A program made the position numbers and the translations under genes. The notes beneath the pieces are model-generated. The model did not search any database, was not told where the DNA came from, and saw only the letters and a program-made list of their open reading frames with translations. From Albidovulum marisflavi (GTDB taxonomy: Bacteria; Pseudomonadota; Alphaproteobacteria; Rhodobacterales; Rhodobacteraceae): a stretch of DNA of 64,000 nt. Location: positions 1-64,000 of the forward strand of contig NZ_JAOWKY010000006.1 in the NCBI RefSeq assembly GCF_025751435.1, in the 5' to 3' direction. Shown in pieces: positions 18,247 through 25,629 of this stretch. Position 1 is the first letter of the stretch; each line of letters opens with the position of its first letter.

Positions 18247-19134
18247 TCAGGAGGTGGCGGGCAGGTTACCCGCTTTCCCCGAAACCTGCTTTACCCGATA
18301 CCAGGCGGCGCGCTGTCCACCCCTGTCCATGTAGCAAAGATCAAACAGACCGGACTCATGGTCAACCTGTCGCCAACTGCGGCACCGATACTTCGCTGGA
18401 AGCAGAGCAGGATAGCGCTCGGCAATCCATCGGCCGGCCGACTCGACAGAGGTCCAGCCTTCGACCGTCAACTCACTGGCCGCTTCCCTTAGAGCCTTCA
18501 CGATCCCTGAGACTTGCCAGTGCACGGTGCCATCCGGGGCAATTCCATAAACGATGAAGTCTCTGGACACCTGCGAACCAAGAAACTCCCTATGTTGACG
18601 CAGACCCTCGTCCAACGATTTGGCCCATGTCTGGAGTTCTTGGTAGTGCAGGACAATGCGATCATAAGCCGCCACCAAGACATCCTGCGCAGCACGGCAG
18701 CCATCCGAACTCCAGACATCGTGCTGGTCGATGAAGTGATGAACCAGGCCGTTCCTCAACAACACAAGTTCCCGCAGTCCGTGTTCAATCCGCGCGAGAT
18801 CTTCTGCTGTCAAAGAGAAGCAAAACCTCGCCTCGATCCACATCTCCCCCTCTGGTGCGTCGTCCTCAGCCCAGGCTTGGGCGGCAATCTCGTCGGCGAC
18901 AAGATACGATCCGAGCAGTTCGCCGACCAGGGTGCCGAGGGTCTTGCGCGCGGTCGCGGCTACGCGCTCCTTCTGGGCCGTGTCGAGCGTCCGTGATTCG
19001 AATGAGAACCGGCTATGAGCCACGATCGCCTTCAACTGGCGTTCGTATGCTTGGAGCTGCAGCATGCATCGACCCAGCAATCGCTGAACGTCTCGCTGAA
19101 GCGCTTGAACCGTGTCGTCGGGTGGTGCCGTCAT
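18247..19134 (-). CDS. HEPN plus OST-HTH/LOTUS domain protein
   Basis: A 295-residue protein. The N-terminal helical part ends in RELVLLRNGLVHHF, containing R127-N-G-L-V-H132, the catalytic pattern of HEPN ribonucleases. Residues about 205-285 fit an OST-HTH/LOTUS domain (WQVSGIVKALREAA, GRWIAERYPALLPAKY), a fold that binds RNA or RNA G-quadruplexes. The product could be an RNA-targeting effector or toxin. The ATG at 19134 (MTAPPDD) is the best-looking start, although its ribosome site is weak and the frame stays open upstream. It is monocistronic, next to the HNH gene. Confidence 0.75.
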   Translation of the reverse strand: MTAPPDDTVQALQRDVQRLLGRCMLQLQAYERQLKAIVAHSRFSFESRTLDTAQKERVAATARKTLGTLVGELLGSYLVADEIAAQAWAEDDAPEGEMWIEARFCFSLTAEDLARIEHGLRELVLLRNGLVHHFIDQHDVWSSDGCRAAQDVLVAAYDRIVLHYQELQTWAKSLDEGLRQHREFLGSQVSRDFIVYGIAPDGTVHWQVSGIVKALREAASELTVEGWTSVESAGRWIAERYPALLPAKYRCRSWRQVDHESGLFDLCYMDRGGQRAAWYRVKQVSGKAGNLPATS

Positions 19135-19470
19135 CGTGCTGACTGATCCAGGTCTGTCACCTATCAAACACATGTTTGCGAAGGGCACCATACCGCCAGA
19201 GATATGGGCCTGCGCTCGAGCCTGGGCTTGAGGCCCAAGGCTCAGTTTTCCGTGCCACCACCGTCCGTTCCGGCTCTGCGCAGGTCGACTCGCCGGCCTT
19301 CGAGGTGGGCTCCGCGCATTTCTCATCTTCCATCGAGATTGACCCATGGACAAGCACAGAAACCAGGTTGACCAAGTGCAGGGGGTGGCTTGCCCGATGT
19401 CCGGGCTGCGTATCACGGACAGCCCCGATCCATGCGTCCAGATCAAGGCTCGGGCCTTGCTTTGTGGTCG

Positions 19471-19689
19471 GCTAGCTTTACATCGGCGCCGTTCCGTCAG
19501 CTCTATCGGTCACGCTACCTTTACATTTTGGACGAATACCTTGCACCCGGGGTGAAAACGTCAAGGTTTGTTGGGTTTTCGATGTAAAGCTGTGTCAAGG
19601 TGTGGGAGTGAAATCGTCCGGCTCCATGCCCTAAACCGGCCCTTTTCGCGAGCTACCTTTACGCTAAGTTGACAGACCTTTACGTTTTC
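19471..19689. repeat. Iteron-like cluster of five CTTTAC motifs
   Basis: The copies are GCTAGCTTTACATCG (19471), GCTACCTTTACATTTT (19514), an inverted TTTTCGATGTAAAGCTGT (19576), AGCTACCTTTACGCT (19651) and ACCTTTACGTTTT (19676). They share a core near GCTACCTTTAC(A/G)TTTT. They lie in the 955-bp gap 19135-20090, the largest gene-free stretch in the island, where I see no convincing gene. Repeated sites of this kind suggest binding of an initiator or regulator; no rep gene is nearby. Confidence 0.45.
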
Positions 19690-20090
19690 ATGGTAAAAAT
19701 CGCGCTTTTTCGCCTTTTTTCCTGAAGCTGTTCAGCGCGCCTGTTCTTCATCTGACGCGCCTAGACATGCAGTTGGAGCAAGCCTGGTTGGTCTCTTCCG
19801 TAGAGCGCTCTTCGGCCAGGACTATTTCCGAGGACAGCAATTCAGCGAGAGGACGCGAGCTACCGCGTCGCCTCGTTGCGCTCGGCACCTAGACCGCCAT
19901 CTTGCTTCCTATTGAATCCGCTCCGCTCCGCTCCGCACCGTCTCCGGCTCTTCCTTCGCGCCTACGACCGCGACACGGACCAAACGCCCGAGCATCCTCC
20001 CTTGGGCGTTCTTGAGATGATCTTCGCGAGCTGCGGCGAACGAGCGGAGAGCCCCGTTGTCCGTGCTTGCCGCTCTAGGTATGCAGTGCG

Positions 20091-20380
20091 ATGACCTTCG
20101 TGTTCTATGACCTGGAGACCACCGGCACCTCGCCTGCCTTCGATCAGCCGCTTCAGTTCGCGGCGATCAGGTCGGACGAAGACTTCAACGAGATCCAGCG
20201 GATCAACCCCCGCTGCCGGCTCGCACCCCATATCCTGGCGTCACCGCAAGCGCTGATCGTGACCGCGTCACGCCGGACCAGTTGACCGACCCTTCGCTGC
20301 CGGATGCCTTCATCTTCGCCCAGGCGACCGCGGAGCTGATCCACCGCTGGGTAGCGACGCGGCCACTTCGCTGCGCTTAG
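20091..20380 (+). pseudogene. sbcB: Truncated, frameshifted exodeoxyribonuclease I
   Basis: The frame opens with MTFVFYDLETTGTSPAFDQP and RINPRCRLAPHIL, a clear match to the N-terminus of exonuclease I (DEDD family, DLETTG motif). At about 20269 the coding sequence loses one base (ACC-GCG where ACC-GGC is expected). The reading continues in another frame as VTPDQLTDPSLPDAFIF and then stops near 20380. Only about 95 of the usual 450-plus residues remain, and most catalytic residues are gone. It is a decayed fragment, either of former cargo or of a gene cut by insertion. Confidence 0.85.
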
Positions 20381-20814
20381 ATGCCCGGCATGAGATACCC
20401 TTCGCTGTCCGAAAGGCGAAGGGCAAGATACAGGAAGCCTGCATAGCCGCCCCAAAACAAACACAAGGTTAGAAAACGAAGCACCCGATTGCGGATCGCT
20501 ACGACCGCAAGGCTAGCGGGAAGATACCAGACGATGAAAAATACGACGATCCACACACCAACAGCTCGCATGGAATAGTCAGGCTCAAACTGGATAAGCA
20601 AGACAATTGCCGGAAGCGGCAGCGAGTGATCTGCTCCAATCGGTGTGGCAAGCGCAAGAATTGCTGTCGTGACAATATGTGACCAAGTTGGTTTGAGCAC
20701 GAAGCGGAGCCTATTTCTATTGCTCCGCCAAAGTAGTGAAAACACAATTACGGCCATGATCGGCGTCAGAAGTGGAACAAGCAACTTAAGAAGGGGTAGT
20801 GTCTTGACCTTCAT
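20377..20814 (-). CDS. Small membrane protein, 145 residues
   Basis: No family is recognised. At least four hydrophobic segments cover most of the length (about residues 8-28, 45-72, 82-102 and 112-135), so it is a polytopic membrane protein. GGAG ten bases before the ATG supports the start. The DNA is AT-richer than its neighbours. It overlaps the end of the exonuclease I remnant tail to tail. Whether it belongs with the membrane/TerB pair that starts 110 bp to its right is open. Confidence 0.6.
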   Translation of the reverse strand: MKVKTLPLLKLLVPLLTPIMAVIVFSLLWRSNRNRLRFVLKPTWSHIVTTAILALATPIGADHSLPLPAIVLLIQFEPDYSMRAVGVWIVVFFIVWYLPASLAVVAIRNRVLRFLTLCLFWGGYAGFLYLALRLSDSEGYLMPGI

Positions 20815-20925
20815 GGGGCCCAGTCTCCATTAGCGCTGTTTTTTGCGCGCCCAGCTTCATCTTTCTTCTACCAACTTCTGTAAACTTGCGTTTCAATCCA
20901 TTCGTATATCCTTGCTCTGTAGGCG

Positions 20926-21378
20926 ATGAAACACGCAATGCAGCAGAATTCTTCAATCGACGACCCTCTCCTTTTTGACCTCAACGCAGCCCCGAACATA
21001 CGTAGCTTGAAAGCTTCTATCGCGCGTCTTCACTTGTCTGCGGACGCAAAATCCCTGCTCGAGACGCTCGCGCGCTTCACGGTGACGGTTGCCGGAACCG
21101 TAGTAGCCGTCGGACGAAAGATACTGCAAGTCTGTCTCGCGTTGCTCCGAACCTTCCCGAACTTGCTCTTCGGAGTGATCGTCGCGCTCGCGCTTTCAAT
21201 GATCGTGGCGTCCATCCCGCTGCTCGGGCCCCCGTTGAGTGCAATATTGACACCGCTGCTCGCGATTGTCGGCATCGGAGTCGGTGCCTTGGCAGACATG
21301 AAGAGTGGAAAGATTGGTGAGCAGATGGGTCGTTTGGTGGACGTGCTGGAGGCCGCGTTGGGTGGGCAGACTGCATGA
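20926..21378 (+). CDS. Small membrane protein coupled to a TerB-like gene
   Basis: A 150-residue protein with a soluble N-terminus, a hydrophobic region near residues 50-75 and a strongly hydrophobic double segment near 82-125 (GVIVALALSMIVASIPLLGPP and ILTPLLAIVGIGVGALA). Its stop overlaps the ATG of the next gene (ATGA at 21375-21378), so the two are coupled. No family is recognised. With the TerB-like protein and the convergent membrane nuclease it forms a membrane-centred locus. Confidence 0.7.
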   Translation: MKHAMQQNSSIDDPLLFDLNAAPNIRSLKASIARLHLSADAKSLLETLARFTVTVAGTVVAVGRKILQVCLALLRTFPNLLFGVIVALALSMIVASIPLLGPPLSAILTPLLAIVGIGVGALADMKSGKIGEQMGRLVDVLEAALGGQTA

Positions 21379-22289
21379 CGACGACCATTGCCGAATTTGA
21401 GGGCATCGAAGGTGTCGTCGCCGACGACCTTCGTTTTCGCCTCAAGCTCGGCATCGGTGAGGACGCCTACACCTCGATCCGCTACGCAAAACGCTTGCAG
21501 CAGTTATGGGATGTCGGGGGTGTCGCCGCGGCAGGAGCCAAGTTTGCCAGCACCTCCACAATGGTCGCATCCTTCTTTGGGGGATCGGGGCTGCTTGCAA
21601 GTCTCGGACTGACCACGGCGGTGACGCCGATCGGATGGGTGATCGCTGCGGGAGTTGCCTGTGGAGGTGCCTACTACGGCGTGATGCGGCTTGCCGGTGC
21701 CTATGGCGGTGCTCGCGTCAGCAAGATTCCAGAGTTCATCAACACGCCGATCGATTATCTCGGCGCGGTGCTCATCGACATGATCGGGACGCTGGCAATC
21801 AAGCTCGCCACGCTTGACGGAAACATACACGATGACGAACGGGCTGCGATCCTCGATCATTTCGTGAGCGAGTGGGGTTTCGACCGCAACTATTGTGATC
21901 GAGCGCTTTCCGTGATCATCGAGAACAACGCGAGCATAAGCTTGAAGGATGCGGCCAAGGTTCTTGGTGGATTCGTGCGCGATCATCAGGACTGCAACGC
22001 GGACGCGATGCGTGTTGATCTCATCAACCTGCTGCGCGAGATCGTGGAAGCTGACGGCAAGATTGATGAAGTCGAAGAGCTGGCGCTCGAGAAGATCGAG
22101 GCAATCCTGCACGCAGAGATGAGCCCGTCGATTTCGCGGTCGGCGGGAAAACTGACAGGTTCATTGCTCGATGCTGCGCGATCGGTGGGCAGCTCGATTT
22201 CGCAGATGGCCGACCAGTCCGCCGCGGAGATCGATAAGGTTGCGAAGTCCGGGATCGGGGCGCTCAAGAACCTGACGCGCAAGGAGTAG
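21375..22289 (+). CDS. TerB-like protein with a membrane segment
   Basis: A 304-residue protein. Residues about 60-110 form a hydrophobic, glycine-rich double segment (LLASLGLTTAVTPIGWVIAA). The middle resembles a TerB/DjlA-type helical domain: LATLDGNIHDDERAAILDHF near residues 140-160 and REIVEADGKIDEVEELAL near 220-240, with repeated acidic DG.I...E loops. TerB-like domains occur in tellurite resistance and in several phage-defence systems (Shango SngA is one). The gene overlaps the small membrane gene upstream by four bases and is convergent with the membrane nuclease. Confidence 0.72.
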   Translation: MTTTIAEFEGIEGVVADDLRFRLKLGIGEDAYTSIRYAKRLQQLWDVGGVAAAGAKFASTSTMVASFFGGSGLLASLGLTTAVTPIGWVIAAGVACGGAYYGVMRLAGAYGGARVSKIPEFINTPIDYLGAVLIDMIGTLAIKLATLDGNIHDDERAAILDHFVSEWGFDRNYCDRALSVIIENNASISLKDAAKVLGGFVRDHQDCNADAMRVDLINLLREIVEADGKIDEVEELALEKIEAILHAEMSPSISRSAGKLTGSLLDAARSVGSSISQMADQSAAEIDKVAKSGIGALKNLTRKE

Positions 22290-22342
22290 CGCTCCCTCCG
22301 CCCAAGCTTCAGTCCACTCGGCCAAGGGGAGACAGGCGATCG

Positions 22343-24700
22343 TCAGTCCCTCGCCGGTTTGAGTGCCCCCGCGCGATGAACCCAGACCTTCGCCTGTTCC
22401 CCCACCGCGTCAAGAAGGCCGGGGCGCTGCATGAGGTGCCGCTCCAGCCGTCTGCGTGCTTTGATGACGACTTTCGATCCCGGAGCGAGCAGTGCTGAGG
22501 TGGCGATCAGGGCAGGAACGTTCTCCTCGTTCCTTGGTGGTTCGGCCAGGCTGGCCAGATCCTCGATCGCTGCTACGAGGTCGTCATTCGATCGGCTGTT
22601 GAGCCATGGGCCGAAATCGCTGCTATTACCCGACGTTCTGGCACGAATTTGCTCGGATCGTGCACTGAGTTCCCGGATGCGGGTTTCGATGGCCAAGCGC
22701 AGTTCGGCATGCAGGTCCGCGGCAAGAAAGATCAGATCCGCATGCCATTCCCGGATCAGGATCTTGTTCGCCACGCCCTGAAGCGGCGCAGCACCGATCA
22801 GGGCCGCGCAAGCGACAGCGGGGCCGAAGATCACCGCGCCTGCCGGGCCGGCTGCCACAAGACCCGCAAGCCATCCAACCTTACCTCCGGCGAACGCAAG
22901 TGCACCTTTGGCGCCTGCATTCATGGCCATCCAGACCGGGAGATCCGACAGGGGAATTCTGCCGCGCCAGACTTCTATCCCACCCCTGAGCACGCCCAGC
23001 TCGAGAGCCAGCTCAACCACGCCCGGCTCTAGTATGGAGGCCGCATGGCCAAGTGCCTCGGAGATGTCATGCTCAAGCCCGGCGATATCGAAGCCGGGAA
23101 CGGTCGTGACGAGGTCGGCCCAATCCTCGCCACGCTTCCACGCCTGCTGCGCAAGCTCTGCGTTGGCGATGACGGGGATGTCCGGATACTTCTCGAAGTG
23201 TTCGGTCAGGTTCGAGATATCTTGGGCGCATTTTACCTGGACAGGAGAGCCGTCGACGATCACGTCCAACCCCGCGGTATTACTGTCTGGTGCCAGCGAT
23301 ACCGCATGTCCGTCGGCGACGAGTCGATCCAAGACGAGGCGCTCCGCGGTATATCCGCGCAATGAGTAGCCGGCGGCTTCGGACGCGAACATCTGGGCGT
23401 TCGCCGCGAAGGTGATCGGGTCCCCCAGATCGTCGATGCGACAGAAATCGGCGGCGGCTATGACATTCGGGTTGATCGCTGCGGCGTGCCAATACATCTC
23501 CCCGGCCGTGAGTGCGCCAGCAAGAAGGGCGTCATTGAGATCGGTCATCGATGCCTTCGGAAGCCGGCACTGGTGCCAGGGTGCTGGCGGTGTGCCGGCG
23601 ATCTTTCCAAACGGCTTTCCCAGGTGGCGAGTGATGAAGGCAGCCTGCTTACGAAAACCGCGAAGCTCCGACTTGGAGAGATGCGCCATCCGTGGTTCGG
23701 GCGACCGGGTCAGAGATCTCATTGAGTCCAAGAAGACCGTTGTGCCGGCTTCGGCTTCTCCATGTCCGGCCATTGCCAGGAGAACGCAGATCCGGGCCGC
23801 GATTGCAGACCTGACGGTTGCGCCAGTCTTGGTCGCACCGAGCCAGGCAAGGGCCGCAATGCCAGCGACAAGCACCACCGGGTTGACAAGCACAGCCAGG
23901 AGCGAGACGAGCGTCTGACCTCCGATCAGCGGGATCCAGGCGCTCGCTTGGGCTGCCAGGATGTAGGGGGTGAAACCGGCATTGGCGACGGCCACCGCGA
24001 ACATTGCCCAACCACCGCCGGCGGCGATGGCCGCTTGCGCGGCGAGATGGGCTTTTCTCATGGCTTCGGCCATCTTGGGATCATGCACCGCAGCTTCTTG
24101 CGTGGCCCTCTCCATGAGCTCAGGATCCCCAAACAATGCGAGGATCTCCTCCTGAACGATCACGGGGAATGGCAAGGGTTCGGTCCCTTGCCACTGCTTC
24201 GTCAGCTGGATCACTATGCTCGCGGCCTGTGCTCCGAGGTTCTCTGCCCAAGGTGTATCCTCGACTTCTCGAGACAGCTTCCTCTTTTTCTCTTCCAACT
24301 TCCGCGCCGCGCGGATTGCTGGTGAAAGCCGTTCTGAGGCGCGCACGGCGAGAGCCGAGGCGCTCATCCGGCCGGAACGGCGCGAGAATGGCGTGGGCCC
24401 CTGGGCTGCGAGACTTTCCGTTAAAGTAAACCAAAGTTGGTGACGCAGTTCATCATCGCTCGCGGTCGATCTGGAAATGGCCGCAGCGTGCGCCTTCATC
24501 TGCGCGGCGGCATCGTTTTCTATAAGCTTCAACTTGTTGCCGAGGCCCTTCGCCGCCCCCTTCACTACAGCGAGTCCTTCCCCCGCCGCGAGAAGCGCGA
24601 GGTAGGTGGCGATCAGGTCGCGATCGGCATGCCCGATCCCGGACAGAATGGCTTCGGGCTGGATTGGGGGAATTTGACGCAAGTCCATGGAAACACACAT
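22343..24700 (-). CDS. Large membrane protein with embedded Mrr-like nuclease domain
   Basis: About 785 residues. Two hydrophobic blocks (about residues 190-260 and 600-665) flank a soluble part with a restriction-type core: GYTAERLVLDRLVADGH, then D479 in GLDVIVDG and Q488-V-K490 in VQVKC. This is the D-QxK variant used by Mrr-type nucleases. Following text (FEKYPDIPVIAN) fits the same fold. A long charged N-terminal region (KLEEKKRKLSREVED) precedes the first block. The start is uncertain: ATG at 24700, ATG at 24688, or GTG at 24739. It is convergent with the TerB-like pair, 53 bp away. No known family is recognised for the whole protein. Confidence 0.72.
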   Translation of the reverse strand: MCVSMDLRQIPPIQPEAILSGIGHADRDLIATYLALLAAGEGLAVVKGAAKGLGNKLKLIENDAAAQMKAHAAAISRSTASDDELRHQLWFTLTESLAAQGPTPFSRRSGRMSASALAVRASERLSPAIRAARKLEEKKRKLSREVEDTPWAENLGAQAASIVIQLTKQWQGTEPLPFPVIVQEEILALFGDPELMERATQEAAVHDPKMAEAMRKAHLAAQAAIAAGGGWAMFAVAVANAGFTPYILAAQASAWIPLIGGQTLVSLLAVLVNPVVLVAGIAALAWLGATKTGATVRSAIAARICVLLAMAGHGEAEAGTTVFLDSMRSLTRSPEPRMAHLSKSELRGFRKQAAFITRHLGKPFGKIAGTPPAPWHQCRLPKASMTDLNDALLAGALTAGEMYWHAAAINPNVIAAADFCRIDDLGDPITFAANAQMFASEAAGYSLRGYTAERLVLDRLVADGHAVSLAPDSNTAGLDVIVDGSPVQVKCAQDISNLTEHFEKYPDIPVIANAELAQQAWKRGEDWADLVTTVPGFDIAGLEHDISEALGHAASILEPGVVELALELGVLRGGIEVWRGRIPLSDLPVWMAMNAGAKGALAFAGGKVGWLAGLVAAGPAGAVIFGPAVACAALIGAAPLQGVANKILIREWHADLIFLAADLHAELRLAIETRIRELSARSEQIRARTSGNSSDFGPWLNSRSNDDLVAAIEDLASLAEPPRNEENVPALIATSALLAPGSKVVIKARRRLERHLMQRPGLLDAVGEQAKVWVHRAGALKPARD

Positions 24701-24869
24701 GTTCGCAATTGATCTTCGCGCACTATCGACGCGGAACACGCCATTTCCAAGGCCATTCTTCGGGCTGAGGTCTGCCGTCTTCTTCCTCGGAAGCGCGTGC
24801 CCTTAGATCATTCGAGCGCTCTGCGGTGGGCGCCCAAACGCACAGAGTGATAGCTAGCCACCGAAAACT

Positions 24870-25340
24870 TCACACGGGCGGTCTTCGCACCTCTGGAATC
24901 CGATCGCTCTCCCGGACGCTCTCGGCCAAACGGGATAGCTGCGCCAGGGAGATCGGTCGTTGTCCATTCTTCTGCATCTTGCCCGCAGCCGCCCAGGCAA
25001 GGGAACCCGGCCCGTTGAAGACGACGCTGATCGGTCCCCCTTTGGGCCGGTGCAGAACGATCAGGTGTTCCGGCTCATGGCGTATCGCAACGCCGGTTCC
25101 TTGCGTGAACTTGATCTCGACCGCTCGGCCATCCGCCGCCTTGGCGTCGTGCCCCAGCGTCGAAGCTGGATTGAGATCGAGGTCGAAGACGTAGGCGGCG
25201 ACGACTTCGCCGATACTACCTACCAGGTGGCCATCCAGGGTGAACTTGCGGCCTGGGAACAGCGCTTCAAGACTTTCGGACGCAGTGTAGAGGTCTTCGA
25301 GACACCGCTCGACCTTCGCCCAGTCGACATCATGGTCCAC
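24870..25340 (-). CDS. DUF6998-like PD-(D/E)XK domain protein
   Basis: A 156-residue protein with a nuclease-like core: SIGEVVAAYVFDLDL, then HDAKAADGRAVEIKFTQG, giving D...E-I-K, and a later VVFNGPG. It resembles DUF6998 proteins, small stand-alone PD-(D/E)XK proteins of unknown action. The likely start is a GTG at 25340. It lies 24 bp behind the 74-residue gene on the same strand, so the two form an operon divergent from the GIY-YIG fusion gene. Confidence 0.7.
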   Translation of the reverse strand: MDHDVDWAKVERCLEDLYTASESLEALFPGRKFTLDGHLVGSIGEVVAAYVFDLDLNPASTLGHDAKAADGRAVEIKFTQGTGVAIRHEPEHLIVLHRPKGGPISVVFNGPGSLAWAAAGKMQKNGQRPISLAQLSRLAESVRESDRIPEVRRPPV

Positions 25341-25364
25341 GTTTCTGCTCTGGGCCTCCCGTTT

Positions 25365-25589
25365 CTACTGGGCGCGCATCTTCATTGCTGAGGCCACGAA
25401 CGCCTCGAAAATACGCTGCCCCCCGTCGTAGGCGTCTGCCTCTTGGGGCTCTAGCCAAATCAGGCCGGCCGCCTCGCGCCGCTTGCCGCAGACGAGCGCG
25501 CTCTTCGGGTGCCCCACAGGCTCGACGCACCGCACATGACTTCTCGGCCGGCCCGTCGGTGGATGGTCTTTGCAGCGGATAATTGCCAT
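25365..25589 (-). CDS. Conserved small protein, 74 residues
   Basis: The frame MAIIRCKDHPP to MKMRAQ looks like a known family of short hypothetical proteins: one Cys near the start, then VEPVGHPKSALVCGK, AGLIWLEPQEADAYDGGQRIF and a C-terminal basic MKMRAQ. AAAGAG precedes the ATG at 25589. It is the first gene of a two-gene operon with the DUF6998-like gene, and only 40 bp separate it from the divergent GIY-YIG fusion start. The function is unknown. Confidence 0.65.
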   Translation of the reverse strand: MAIIRCKDHPPTGRPRSHVRCVEPVGHPKSALVCGKRREAAGLIWLEPQEADAYDGGQRIFEAFVASAMKMRAQ

Positions 25590-25629
25590 GCTCTTTGTGG
25601 AGTTGCGACAGTGTGGGAGCAGTCTATCC

